A stretch of DNA of 64,000 nt from Crossaster papposus (lineage: Eukaryota; Echinodermata; Asteroidea; Velatida; Solasteridae): positions 1,479,001 to 1,543,000 of the forward strand of contig JBAIAA010000409.1 of assembly GCA_037893245.1 (NCBI GenBank), given 5' to 3'. The notes under the pieces are model-generated. The model was not told the DNA's origin. It saw only the letters and a list, made by a program, of their open reading frames with translations, and ran no database searches. Below, piece by piece: positions 22,272-32,839 of the stretch. Numbering within the stretch: the stretch's first letter is position 1; each line of letters begins with the position of its first letter. A program made the translations under genes and the position numbers.

Positions 22272-22690
22272 GTTTTTTTTTAAATGGATTCTGATTGTCT
22301 AGGTATCCACTATGAACAAGCAAAAAACTGGAGCTCTGTCAGCCTTGAGCAATTTGAGATATAAGCAAAAACAAAATGGCGTTTTCTGCTCTAAAAATAT
22401 GTGAAATTGTATACTTTGTCATGTTTTATTGCTGCATTAAGAACACTTTTCGGATTTTTTTCACCAGATATAATATATATGATACATATTTTGATAATTA
22501 TAAATGGTATTTTAGATGACAGAGCAATTCATACATTATTTATACAGGGTGATTCATCAAAAAGTGTACAAGAAATTGGTTTTTTGCGATTTCTACTTCG
22601 ATAACAAGCAATCAATATATACACACTCTGACAACAATTTTTGTGATGTAAATAAGCTGCATTTTGAATAAAGCTAATTGATGTAGATTA
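22272..22690. other. No gene seen
   Basis: AT-rich DNA lying between the Ngaro linker and the Penelope-like element. The 5' end of the latter may lie here, but no boundary repeat is visible. Confidence 0.4.
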
Positions 22691-22699
22691 CGGTTAAGA

Positions 22700-24409
22700 A
22701 TGGCAGGGAGAGTCAGACCTATAAGCTCACACCCGTTCAAACTACCTTCAACTTGGACTCCCCAACCTACCTTCAATCTAAACCTAGAGTCATATATTGA
22801 AGGCACTCTGGAGGAACTGTCCAGACTGAAAATTCAAAATGTCAAACTAAATATAACAAAAGCAGAACGTGTTGCGCTATCTGGCCTTAAGAAAAGACAG
22901 GATATTACCATCAAACAATTCGATAAAGGCCGCGGTGTGTGCGTCCTTAACAAACAGACTACATACGTGAAGGGACACGACAATTAACAGGCCCCCACTA
23001 TGAAGAAATTAACAGGGACTTGACCGATGAAACCGCGGAATTAGTCTCTCAAGCCATACGCCAACTCTACGTGGACGGACTCATATCGAAAGACATATCG
23101 GAGTTTCTTAACCCCCGCAACCACGACATTAAAACACCTTGCCTTTACCTCCTACCGGAAGTTCACAAAAAAGTACCAGAAGAAACACGGTTCGTGGGGA
23201 GGCCAATCATTAGTGGTTGCGGAGGACCGACTCAATCCATATCCAAATACATAGACTATTTCTTGCTCCCAATTGTCAAACAGCAAAGCACATACACACG
23301 CGATTCTGGGCATGTGCTTGAAAAACTAAATAACCTGACATTGGAGCAAGATAACTTATTGATAACACTGGATATAGTATCCATGTACACTAACTGCCCA
23401 CAAGATGAGGCAATTGAATCAGTTTGTGACGCACTTGCAATGGCCGACGACAGACTATACGCAATACCCAAGCCCACGACAGACCACGCGCGACGTCTCC
23501 TTGAACTCATTGTGCGTCGAAACACGTTTGAATTTAATGGCAAGTTTTTCAGACAAAAAATTGGCGTGGCCATGGGCAGCGAATGCAGTCCGGAGATTTG
23601 TGACATAACTCTATTCAAATACGAACAAGACAAAATCCTCCCTCACAATCCCTCAATTGTGAGCTACATGAGATATAGAGACGATGTTCTTATAATCTTT
23701 AACGGAAATGAAAAGCAGGCTGCTGACCTAGTGCAATCACTTAATACAATTCATCCTACGCTGAAGTTCACGTCTGAGATCTCGCACTGCCAAGTCACTT
23801 TTCTCGACCTTATTATCTACAAAGGCGAACGATTCATACATGAAGGGATATTGGATACTCGAGTCGCTACCAAAAAAAAATGATACACAGTACCTAGCTC
23901 GAGATTCAGCACACCCTAAGTCGGTATTTGGCGGATTAATCAAGGGCGAAGTGACCAGATACAAACGTATATGTACCCATTCAAAAGACTTTGAGGAGAG
24001 GGTTGAATTCTTCAAAGACAAACTTCAAAAGCGCGGATACACAAACGAAGACCTAGCTCTCCTTTCTCAAAGGGGCAAGACTCCCGCGGACCTTAAGCGT
24101 GAAAAAAACAAAAACAATATCCCACTGGTGTTCGTCCTACCATACTACCCACATGTCGCGCACCCAGCCCTGAAACGGGCTATCCTCAAACACTGGCCCT
24201 TGATTAGCGAAAACGAATATCTGAATAGGCTTTTTGATATGGCATACAAACGGCACAAAAACATAAAAGATGAACTTGTTCGATCTAGGACTAAAGCATC
24301 TCCACAATCCAACCAAGAGGAACAAAATCTTGATGAGGAGAATCTGCAAATTATATTGGAACTATTGAAAGAACAAAACAATGATCAAAGAAATGGATCT
24401 CAAGACTAA
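22700..24409 (+). pseudogene. Penelope-like element RT, three frames, no endonuclease seen
   Basis: Three consecutive frames (22700-22987, 23020-23883, 23840-24409) make one Penelope-like RT protein. Visible in order are a helical N-terminus with KQFDKGRGVCVLNK, then PCLYLLPEVHK, FVGRPIISGC, DIVSMYTNCP (first catalytic Asp), GVAMGSECSPEICD and MRYRDDVLII (YRDD), and then the conserved tail PLVFVLPYYPHVAHPALKRA. Small shifts near 22987 and in the A-run at 23872-23880 separate them. A GIY-YIG endonuclease, normal in canonical Penelope elements, is missing on the C-terminal side and not seen upstream. It sits inside the Ngaro element between gag and pol. Confidence 0.85.
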
Positions 24410-26240
24410 AACAAAATAAATAAGTGAAACACCCCCCCCCCCCCCCTTGTCCTTGCCACGCGTCATAATAAACCGACACACAAATAAAAACAAGGAAAGT
24501 AAAATGAACTATAAGAGGGTGACTGATGACGTGCATGATATAGCACAGAAAATATGCCCTGCTGCCCTTCCAAAAAAGGAGAAAAAAGAGGGGACGGCAT
24601 ATTATCATCGGTAATAATCAATCACTGTGTGAACTAAAAACAAAGGGACCACTGTGGCAATACACAACCAGTCATCGCGTCGCCAAAACCAGAGACAGGG
24701 TTTGAAACTCCCGCTTTTAGGGAATGTCTAACCCAATTGGCCTGCAGACGTTTGATGTATTTGCCCGTCCACGAACTCCAACCACGGACTGTCATTTAGC
24801 AGAGATAATGTGGCTAAAACTGACCCCCAGATGCGTGTCTTACAGGGAAAAAAAGAAACAAGAGTTAAAAATCACGCTCTGGAGAGACCAGTCAAACAGC
24901 CACTTTCTAGCATACCCACTAGTTAACGTACAATTACAGATTTATCTTCGGCAGAACAGTCACAAATACAATCCATATGATACTTGCCAGCAGAACCTTT
25001 TCCGCGTCTCAAAAAAATCACGAAAAGCACGGAGGGGTTCAGTTGAAACTTGTACACGAAACACCCCCCCCCCCCCCCCCATTCCTACAGACTGCAATCT
25101 CGCAGAAAAAAAGTGGCCTGAACAGACCTCCCATGAAGCGTATATCACTAGGAAAGAAAACTTAAATTAGGAATTACGCTCTGGGCGGGATAGTTACGCA
25201 ACCACACTGCTGGCATACCAGCACACAATAAATTATGCAGATTTATCTCTGTAGACCAGCCACTACCTAAAATCCAATGATACCTTACGCAGCAGAACGG
25301 CTTCAGCATCTCCAAAATAAATAACGAAAACGATGAGAAAAAGTTCCGACTTGTGAAAACTCCCATGAACACCCTCCCCTTCGACTTCCCACATAGAATG
25401 AGTTCTAGATTAGATTCACTGCAGCTAACTCTAGAATTGATTAAAAAAAACACAAACAAATGAACTGATCATTCCTTGAAGTATGCCTGCATAAACCGGT
25501 TTCTCTGTGCTATACCTTCTTCCAAAAGCACTCCTTTAGAATTAAAAAACCTAATAGCCTCACAGAAAAAGAAAGAAAATTCCACAAAACCAAGTATTAC
25601 ACGTCCTTCACGTTAATGTCCTTCCCAGGTGACCGAGAATCGTTCTAAAAATTAAATAAACCTTGAGTGACATGTATGATTACGCTGCTTCCCAATAAAC
25701 ACAATACTTATGGGAAATGATGCTTAAAATTTATCATTTGTGGCCATTTTGTTTTTCCTATTAGCTAAATAAGTCATTATTGACAAATGAGTATGACATA
25801 AGTATTTGGTACACTTAGGTATTCTAGGAATTAAAAACATAAGATAGAAAGAAATGAGTAGAATACTATTTTATTGTGATTCTAAGCTTAACAGCTGGCA
25901 TTTATCCGCCATTTTGAATATGCAAATTAGCAACATTAAATACAATGGAAATATGCTAATTATGTCTAGACTCTATCTATGTTCATGTATGATCATCAGG
26001 AATGTGTTGACAATGGTCCTCGTTAATTATAAGCACACCACTCTGCCAAAAATTCGTAATGTATTATGAAATAATTCAAATTTTACTGAAAATAGGATAT
26101 TTTGGCGGCCATTTTGTTTTTGGCCATATCTTAAATTGCTCAACACTGACATAGCTCCAGTTTTCAGTTTGGTCATCTGCAATACCTAAGGAAACATAAT
26201 CCATCAAGAAAAAAACTTATTTCAACAAAACGAGGTGTAG
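24410..26240. other. No gene; tandem duplication of about 300 bp with poly-C tracts
   Basis: C-runs of 15 and 17 lie at about 24432 and 25064. The segment from about 24788 is repeated, diverged, from about 25092: ACTG(T)CA-T...GCAGA, ...TTACGCTCTGG and CAGATTTATCT(T/C) recur in order at roughly 300-bp spacing. The rest, 25460-26240, is AT-rich with no coding signal. Confidence 0.5.
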
Positions 26241-27300
26241 CTCAGTGGCTGCCGGACTAGTAGGTCCCTTCCGGATTTTAAGGCTCTCAGATTCAGAGAT
26301 CCGGATTTCTTTATTGCCGGGGCGTTAAATGACGACCCGAGCGTATGGGATGACATTTTGGCCGAATCCCAGAACGCCGAAGAAGTACGTCGTTGGCTTC
26401 ATAGCCAGGTTGACCCGCCGAGATGTGTGAACGCTTTGACAGTGGAACCGAAGAAGCCTCGCTTGGTTTTATCTATGAAAGGCCCCAATCTTTGGTGTAA
26501 AGACACGCCTTTTTCTCTAGTTCCCTTAGGGGACGTCGTCAAGCCAATTGCGAGGGGTGGTTTATTCTCGAGCACAGATGACAGTCAGGGATACAAGCAG
26601 ATTTTTCTTACCCATCAATCCAAACAATTTTGCGACTTCGAATGGGCGGGCTATTACTTCGTTGATACCACTCTCCCCTTCGGGTTTAAAAACAGCGGAT
26701 ATGTTTACTCATCTGTTGGCTTTTGTTTATCAACATGGCTTAAGAATAGAGGCATCCATACAGAGATTTGGATCGACGACCGTTTTATTGGCGAGGCCAA
26801 ATCTGTTGATGTTTAGGCACAAATTCGGCCAAGCATTTCTATGTCAAATATTTTGGTTATATTCCAGACCCACTCCGATATGTGCAAGAATCCCGCCTTC
26901 TCGAGGTCTCTTCGAGCTTTGTATGTTGTATGTTACATGCAGTCCAAGTTGGGTTTCTTCGTCAATCTAAAGAAGAGCCATCTGCAGCCCTCCAACAGCA
27001 TGGTGCATCTGGGGTTCGGAATCTGCTCAAAATCTTTGTCCTTTTGGATCCCAGAAAAGAAGAAAGTATCTTTCGCTGAGTTACGAGAGTCCATTTTGGG
27101 AGACAACCGGGTCGATTTAAAACAGATGCAGCGTTTTGTGGGCAAAGGTCAAAGTTTCGCTCTCGTTTTCCCGGCGGCTTCGATATTTCTAAGGAATTGT
27201 TGCCTGTTCATGGCGAGTCTGGATGAATTCCGTCCCATCCGACTTACCCCCGAGGTTAGAGAAGAGATTTTGTTCTGGCGGTTTGTCGACTCCTGTTCAC
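26241..27300 (+). pseudogene. Ngaro reverse transcriptase, frameshifted
   Basis: The frame opens after GTGTAG at 26240 (possible acceptor) and encodes PDFKALRF, then a DIRS/Ngaro-type RT: EPKKPRLVLS, STDDSQGYKQI (first Asp region), DTTLPFGFKNSGYVYSS and EIWIDDRFIGEA (DD). A break near 26800 moves it to the frame of 26841-28010, which continues LKKSHLQPSNSMVHLGFGI. RT copies the element's RNA into DNA; here it cannot be made whole. Confidence 0.85.
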
Positions 27301-27920
27301 GACCTATCCCTTGGAAACTAGAACGCCACTTGGCCATTGCTTTAGCGTCGGACGCGTCCGGGTACAAATGGGGTGGTACGCTTATCCTCCCGGGCGGAAG
27401 CATCAATTTTGGAGATTATTGCCCCCCCGGTATTCTCGAGCAAAACGATATATGTTACAAGGAGGCGCTGGCTTTGTACTTTGTTCTCCTCTCGGTTTTG
27501 GATTCTCTATGGAACTGGAGGGTTGACGTGATTGCAGACTCCAGGGGTTTGGTTGACGCCTGGTCCGGTCTAAGGGCCAGATCCCGAAATCTTGCAAGCA
27601 TTCTCAGGCTTATTTTTGGGCTGTCTTTGGAAGCAAACTTCTCACTCCACACGAGTTGGGTTCCTTCCAAGGAAAATCCTGCAGACGCGCCGTCTAGAGC
27701 AACATCCAGGGCAGACGCTCGTTTGTCACGTCACATTTGGGACCTTCTTCAGAGCGAGTTGGGCGCCCCCTCGGGTTTCACCTTCGACTTGATGGCGCTT
27801 CCCTCAAATGTTCCGCGACGACCCAATGGTGTTCCGCTCAAGTTCTTCTCTAGATTTCCAATGCCTGGCTCGGCAGGAGTAAACGTCTTCGCCCAGCAAT
27901 GTCCTCGGGGCGAAAATCTG
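27300..27920 (+). pseudogene. Ngaro RNase H
   Basis: In the frame 26841-28010, after RT, come LAIALASDASGYKWGGTLIL (first Asp), CYKEALALYFVLLSVL (Glu), VDVIADSRGLVDAWSG (Asp) and VPSKENPADAPSRAT (last Asp), the RNase H series typical of DIRS/Ngaro pol. The frame then breaks near 27925, where another (27925-28311) takes over with LFQEWGDVFVTMVVPKHDQP. Confidence 0.85.
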
Positions 27921-28219
27921 TATTGTGTTTCCTCCATTTTGCCTCATTGCGTCCGTCGTCAGGCTGTTCCAGGAATGGGGCGATGTGTTTGTGACCATGG
28001 TAGTGCCTAAACATGATCAGCCAAAAGTTTGGTGGCCCAGCTTGAGATCCCTTGCACAGCAGGCGATTCGGCTTTCCAAAGTGGGTCAAACGGGGGTTGT
28101 GGAATATCCTTCTGTCTCCGGTTATGCCCTAAATTTAAACGGCTTGCCCTTTGAGCTTTGGGCCCTACAATGTCATTTCCCGGGCAGTGGTGCTCCACAG
28201 GCATACTCCGTATTCAAAT

Positions 28220-28768
28220 TCGCATCGAGTTTTACTTCTGTCCGACTCGATGTTCAAAGGGCTCAAGGGATTTTGTTGGCCGGCGGCTTTGAATGTCAAA
28301 ATGTCCATTAACAGAGGAGCAACATTTTTAGATTTGTGCAGAAAGCTTGTCTCGGCTTGTCGGTCCGGCCAGCGAGAGGTAGTAGTTTTGCATGGAGGCA
28401 TAAACGACTTCAGCCGTTTAGCCGGCTGCGCACCAGGAGCTCTGGAAGTTGTCAGGGTATTTCAGGCGGCCGCCGTTCGGGTCAAAGAGGAGTTTCCTGA
28501 TTGCATATTCGTTCTCTCTTCATTGTGCCAGACGAAAATAGTCCACGTCAACCGGTCAGTTGCTACGGTCAATTCGTCGCTAAGGGAGAAATGCTGCGAC
28601 GCAGGCTGGCTTTTTTGCTCAAACGACAGCATTGGGCAAGCCGAGCTGCAGGACGAGGTTCATTTGTCCATGATCGGATGGCTCAAGTTTCACCGTCATC
28701 TGCTTATGTTCCTACGGTCTATTTTGAACCTTCCGCCCCCCGGTATTCAAATACCATGTCTGATTTAA
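28220..28768 (+). pseudogene. SGNH hydrolase domain of the Ngaro element
   Basis: The open frame encodes RVLLLSDSMFKGL (block I, catalytic Ser), VVVLHGGINDFSRLAG (block III GxND) and DEVHLSMIGWLKFHRHLL (block V Asp-x-x-His), the serine/Gly/Asn/His set of SGNH hydrolases. It lies between RNase H and the recombinase, where metazoan Ngaro elements are known to carry an extra hydrolase-like domain; its role in transposition is not settled. The catalytic residues are kept, although the surrounding frames are shifted. The usual GDS is SDS here. Confidence 0.75.
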
Positions 28769-28851
28769 GATAGGCGGTCGTCAGTCCTTTCGCATCGGTT
28801 TCATTTCTTTTATTATTTTGTTCTTTCAAGGCGGACGCCGTCGAGGCTAGA

Positions 28852-30083
28852 TTGACAGAGCTGGAAAACAGGTTAGCGAGCCGAGGGTACGAGGTACAGA
28901 AGTCCAAACTCGTAGCGTCGCTTGACAAATTCGTAAAAGAGCATCACGGTCAAGGGTGCCGCACTGAAGGATCGGACCTGGAATCGGCGACCCCCCATGA
29001 TATCCTAAGCTTTCTGATCGATCGCGATTCAAAAGGACGCACGCAAGTTCACGCCTTGGGATGTACGAATCTGGGCAAGCACGGCTCTTTTTCTTGTGGT
29101 TGCCCGCATAAATTAGCAGCCGGTACTGTGGATTCTTTCGTAGGGCAAATCAGGGCCTTCTTTAATTCCCTGGGCAGAACTGAAATCTGGCGTGATGGAT
29201 CCAGGTTCGGGAACCCATGCATCTCACACAGGGTCCGCAGATACATCAAAGCGATCCGGCTCGAGCAGGCCGAGTCGCACATCACCCCAAAGCGGGCAGT
29301 TCCTATGTTCTCCGACAAATTGAGGTGGCTGGTGCAAGAGATTGCTGGCCGTATCGCCACCCCGGCACGACTCAAGGAAATTTCTCTCATCTATACGTAT
29401 TACAGCGGGATTTGGCCTGCCTCTGGCTCTGGTGGGCCGGTGACAGGGCCGGCGACCTTGGTAGAACTAGGACCTGTGAAATAACCAGGATCGACGGCGG
29501 TGACCTGCTATTTAATCACACCATTGGCAAAACCGTTCGTGAGGGCGACTCTTCCCTGATTATCATTCCCAAGTTGCCAGACCAGGGGGATATGGATCCG
29601 GCAGGAGCGGTTCAGCGTCTGGTCGAGCTTGCAGCATCACACAAGTACGACCTCTCGGACGGCTATCTTTTCCGGCCTCTTGCCAGCAACCGTAAGGTCT
29701 TAGAAAACAAGCCTTTCATCGGCAATGCCCCAAATTCGCGTCTAAAAATGTACTTCGCCAAGTCGAATATCTCCGATGATCACCTCCTCAGGGCCCATGG
29801 TAGCCGTTCCGGGGTCGCTTGCACTCTGCGTCTCCTCGGTGCTTCTGAGGAGCAGGTCATGGATCATTGCAGATGGGCTTCTCGGAAAACATACAGCCAT
29901 TACACTCAGGTGGAGAGGATTTCGAGGCGGCAAAGCACCGTTCGGGTTCTGCGTGAGGCGATGTCAACAGATCCGCACTCTTCGAAAGCAAGTGCCGCGG
30001 GACAGTTCTACAGGATTTTAAATTCCGGCCTTGAGGCTCATATAGCGCTTCCGCCGTCTTCAGTCGGAAATTCAGGGCAATAG
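28852..30083 (+). pseudogene. Ngaro tyrosine recombinase, one frameshift
   Basis: Two overlapping frames (28852-29484 and 29217-30083) make one tyrosine recombinase. The first gives the N-terminal core-binding part (VDSFVGQIRAFFNSLGRTEIW). The second, from about 29420, gives AGDRAGDLGRTRTCEI (first catalytic Arg region), HGSRSGVACTLRLLG (His-x-x-Arg) and CRWASRKTYSHYTQ (Trp/His position and nucleophile Tyr). The shift lies near 29400-29440. The enzyme joins the circular DNA copy to the target without target duplication, in agreement with the short shared ACTATT. Confidence 0.85.
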
Positions 30084-30220
30084 TGTGCGGCGACAACAGA
30101 TTTCCTAATTTGTAAAACTCTCTTCTTTTCAGCCTAGCTGTCGGCTTCTTTAATAAACCCGAGCTTCTTATTGTTGCTACACACAATGGCGTCCCTTCAT
30201 TTAAGCCTACTCTCTTTTCA

Positions 30221-30275
30221 GATTTGGGTAAGATTTGGGTAAGATTTGGGTAAGATTTGGGTAAGGTTTGGGTTG
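30221..30275. repeat. 11-bp tandem repeat, 5 copies, next to Ngaro B1
   Basis: GATTTGGGTAA is repeated at 30221, 30232, 30243 and 30254, with a variant GGTTTGGGTTG at 30265. B1 begins 54 bp later. A similar 11-bp array precedes B1 of the other Ngaro copy (4380-4445). Confidence 0.88.
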
Positions 30276-30328
30276 TATAGTCTCGGGGGCGCCCCGTTGC
30301 CAGCGGATTGAGGGTAGAGTTCGGCGAA

Positions 30329-30765
30329 AATCTATCTCACCCATATCTAAAATCAGGTAGAACCTGGAGCTGGCATAAACAAAGACGGTGGTGCAATTAG
30401 GTTACTATTTGCGCCACCGTCGTCGTTGAGGGCAGCGCAAGGCTCTTCGCAGTCTCGAGTATAGCAATGCGCGTGTACAGGCTTCCGGCGTGAAGAACGG
30501 AGTAGCCAGGCGGGGTGCAGCAGCAAGGTTCGGCATCTGCGGCGGTGAGTCGGGTCAGCAGTCAGTCGGCTTACCGGTAAGGCGTTTTCTCTCGGTTTTG
30601 AGTTATTTTGTTTTGGGATTTGTTTTTCCCCCGCCCTCCCTCTGCCACCTTTATGATAGATCTCCTGCTCCGGGTTCTACGCTTAATCTATCTCATCCAT
30701 ATCTAAAATCAGGTAGAACCTGGAGCTGGCATAAACAAAGACGGTGGTGCAATTAGGTTACTATT
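30329..30765 (+). repeat. Ngaro 3' terminus B1-A2-B2
   Basis: B1 is 30329-30409, A2 runs from 30404 to about 30684, and B2 is 30685-30765. B1 and B2 differ by about one base. Each B copy holds the dyad CAGGT-AGA-ACCTG (30354-30366 in B1), a possible recombinase site. Confidence 0.85.
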
Positions 30766-31342
30766 ACCTGCCAAACCTGCAGTCTCAGATGTCGAAGACA
30801 TACCCACCTACGTTTCCATACTTTAATGCAACTTTCGACACTGGTTCTTGCAATTTTCTTCGCAATTGGAAATGTTCAGGAAGGAACACGAGGCAACTAT
30901 ATGGAATTACTCACTCTTCAGAAAAAAAGTCCAAGATGCAAAGCTTCGTTATATGAATTTAAAGATCAATAAATTGAAGAATGACGGTAACCATAGCAAA
31001 GGACCCTGGAATACAACCATTCTGATTATGATGAAATGAATTGGTGACATACATGAATTTGTAAACAATCACTAATTATCTGAATAGAACATAAGTGATT
31101 AAAGCTTATATCTAATTTCGGGATTGTAAACTGCGTCGGTCCCAATACAGTTATAATTATACACTATAGGACATGTCCTACGACGTGTCGTAAGATATGT
31201 ATTTTAGGACAAGTCTATAAGCTTTTCGGTGCAACCGCAGTTATGACATGTCTTAGGGTGGTCCTACATTTCTTATCTTACGACAAGCATGTAGGACATT
31301 ATACCCAGCACGATATGTGGCAGAGGGGTACCCCCCTCTTAC
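30766..31342. other. No gene recognised; short basic open frame
   Basis: A frame at 30848-31039 encodes a Lys-rich helical stretch (FRKKVQDAKLRYMNLKINKL) with no family I know. Upstream Gmr1 sequence, expected if the Ngaro simply split that element, is not recognisable. Around 31165-31290 GGACATGT, TCGTAAG and their complements form small inverted repeats. Confidence 0.35.
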
Positions 31343-31766
31343 CCCTATACTTCATACGCACTCAACACTATTGTAACCTAACCCACCCCCCTTGAAACCT
31401 AAAAGGAATTCCTGAGATTCCGGGAACACAATGGTCAACAAAAAAGAGGGGGGGGGGGGGGAGGGGGGGGGGGGGGGGGGGGTTCTCTGCCACATATCGT
31501 GCTTCATATGTAGGACATGTTTGGTGCAACCGGCCCCTGGTGTCATTATATGCACGGACTTGCACATGTTGCAGGGCAAAGCTGAGAAGTTGGGTACTAT
31601 ACACATAGTCTAGCGACCATATGAATCACGATATGTGGCAGAGAAACCCCCCTCCCCCTCTTTTGTGTTGACCATTGTGTTCCCGGAATCTCAGGAATTC
31701 CTTTTAGGTTTCAAGGGAGGATGGGTTAGGTTACAATAGTGTTGAGTGTGTATAAGGTATAGGGAT
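31343..31766. repeat. Fold-back repeat with G-rich/C-rich arms
   Basis: The left arm, from about 31343 to 31506, is answered in inverse by 31624-31766. Both hold CCTATAC, CACTCAACACTATTGTAACC, TTGAAACCTAAAAGGAATTC, ACACAATGGTCAACA and TCTCTGCCACATATCGTG. The left arm has a run G14-A-G20 where the right has only about 12 C. The loop is about 120 bp. No protein is encoded. Confidence 0.85.
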
Positions 31767-31989
31767 AATATATACAGTAGGACGCTCGCTTATATTATGC
31801 ATTATTGCGGTACACTTATGGGCAGATCATAAAAACCTTTTCAAAAGTTAAAGAATGTCATGAAGAACACTTTTTCAGCTTATCCCGCAAAAACGGACTG
31901 CACATTTTAACATAAATGATCGAAAATGATCGTTGAATTTTCGTTTTGGGGACGAATCAGATATCCTGTTACGGAAAGCGTTCGGTAGT

Positions 31990-32673
31990 TGGATCGTCAG
32001 GAAGTGTAGAACCAATTTACGGACTAGAAATCTTGCAATTCGTATAGAGACATAGAGACACAACACCTGATGATTAACTGTTGTAAATTCCGGTTGTGTT
32101 GTCCTCTTTAATCTTAGTTATTCGAACTGAAACAAACAAATAAACAGAAAATCCTTAAGCATGCTTGCAAAAGTACGTCACCTTTAAATTGAAAAACTAC
32201 AAAATTAAAGAAAATAACCCAGTAAATGCAACTACCTATCATCCTATATTAATCTGATACTTTGTTAGACAAATCTGAAATGTTCTCACTAATTAACAAA
32301 TCTGGCTGAAAACTTCTCAAACCGTATCATGCAAGTACGTGTACATGTAAACACATGTGAGCTCGATAAATGCAGTCACCTTTAATCCGTAAACGTGGCA
32401 AAAAGTATGGAAAGTCTAACCTTCTAAACAAAGCTTATTTCACCTTAAAATGTAACTTAACAAATACTCACTACCGTGGCAAGACTCTGGGTTCCACAGG
32501 CTTCAGTTAACTGACACAAAACAAGGTTTTAAACGGTAGAAAATTCGGTTATACTTTTAGCAATAAAACGAACGTTGTAAACATGGCTGAAAAACACGTG
32601 TAAAAACAATGTCTATTCACAAGAGGGCGCCCTTCAGGTTTGCTGTAAGGACAGCTCTTTGTTCATTGAAACA
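31990..32673 (-). repeat. 3' LTR of the young BEL
   Basis: 684 bp. It matches the other LTR except for scattered substitutions and a 2-base indel (AAGTACGTCACC against AAGTACATGTCACC). Confidence 0.95.
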
Positions 32674-32839
32674 TCCTCCACCCCGATGAGGTCATTTAGT
32701 CCTCAGCATATCCTTCTGCCGGGTAGATAACTGCAACCTTAGTGATCGGTCTCGAGTATTCACCCCTGGTTGTCTTGACCTTCACGTTCCTGACTCTGCC
32801 ATCCGAACCCGGGAAAACATCGAGAACTCGTCCTACGGA

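Larger units (their letters stand above)
15640..30765 (+). mobile_element. Long Ngaro-type tyrosine-recombinase retrotransposon with nested insertions
   Basis: The 5' A1 repeat (15640-15702) matches A2 (from 30404) with about one mismatch over 63 bp. B1 (30329-30409) and B2 (30685-30765) are 81-bp copies with about one mismatch. The order A1 ... B1 A2 B2 is the split-direct-repeat layout of Ngaro elements. Between them, in order, lie gag with a CCHC knuckle, RT/RNase H, an SGNH hydrolase domain and a tyrosine recombinase. The element is about 15 kb, far longer than usual, because it carries a MITE (15832-16566), a 3-kb minisatellite, a Penelope-like element and other DNA. Frameshifts in pol and YR show it is dead. 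ACTATT is shared at both junctions. Confidence 0.85.

Noticed and set aside
24724-25170. 148-codon plus-strand frame
   Set aside because: It passes through a C17 run and a diverged tandem duplication; composition is not coding-like.
26230-26300. tRNA-like start GAGGTGTAGCTCAGTGGC
   Set aside because: It resembles a tRNA D-arm start, but no B box or pairing follows and the sequence is the beginning of the Ngaro RT frame.
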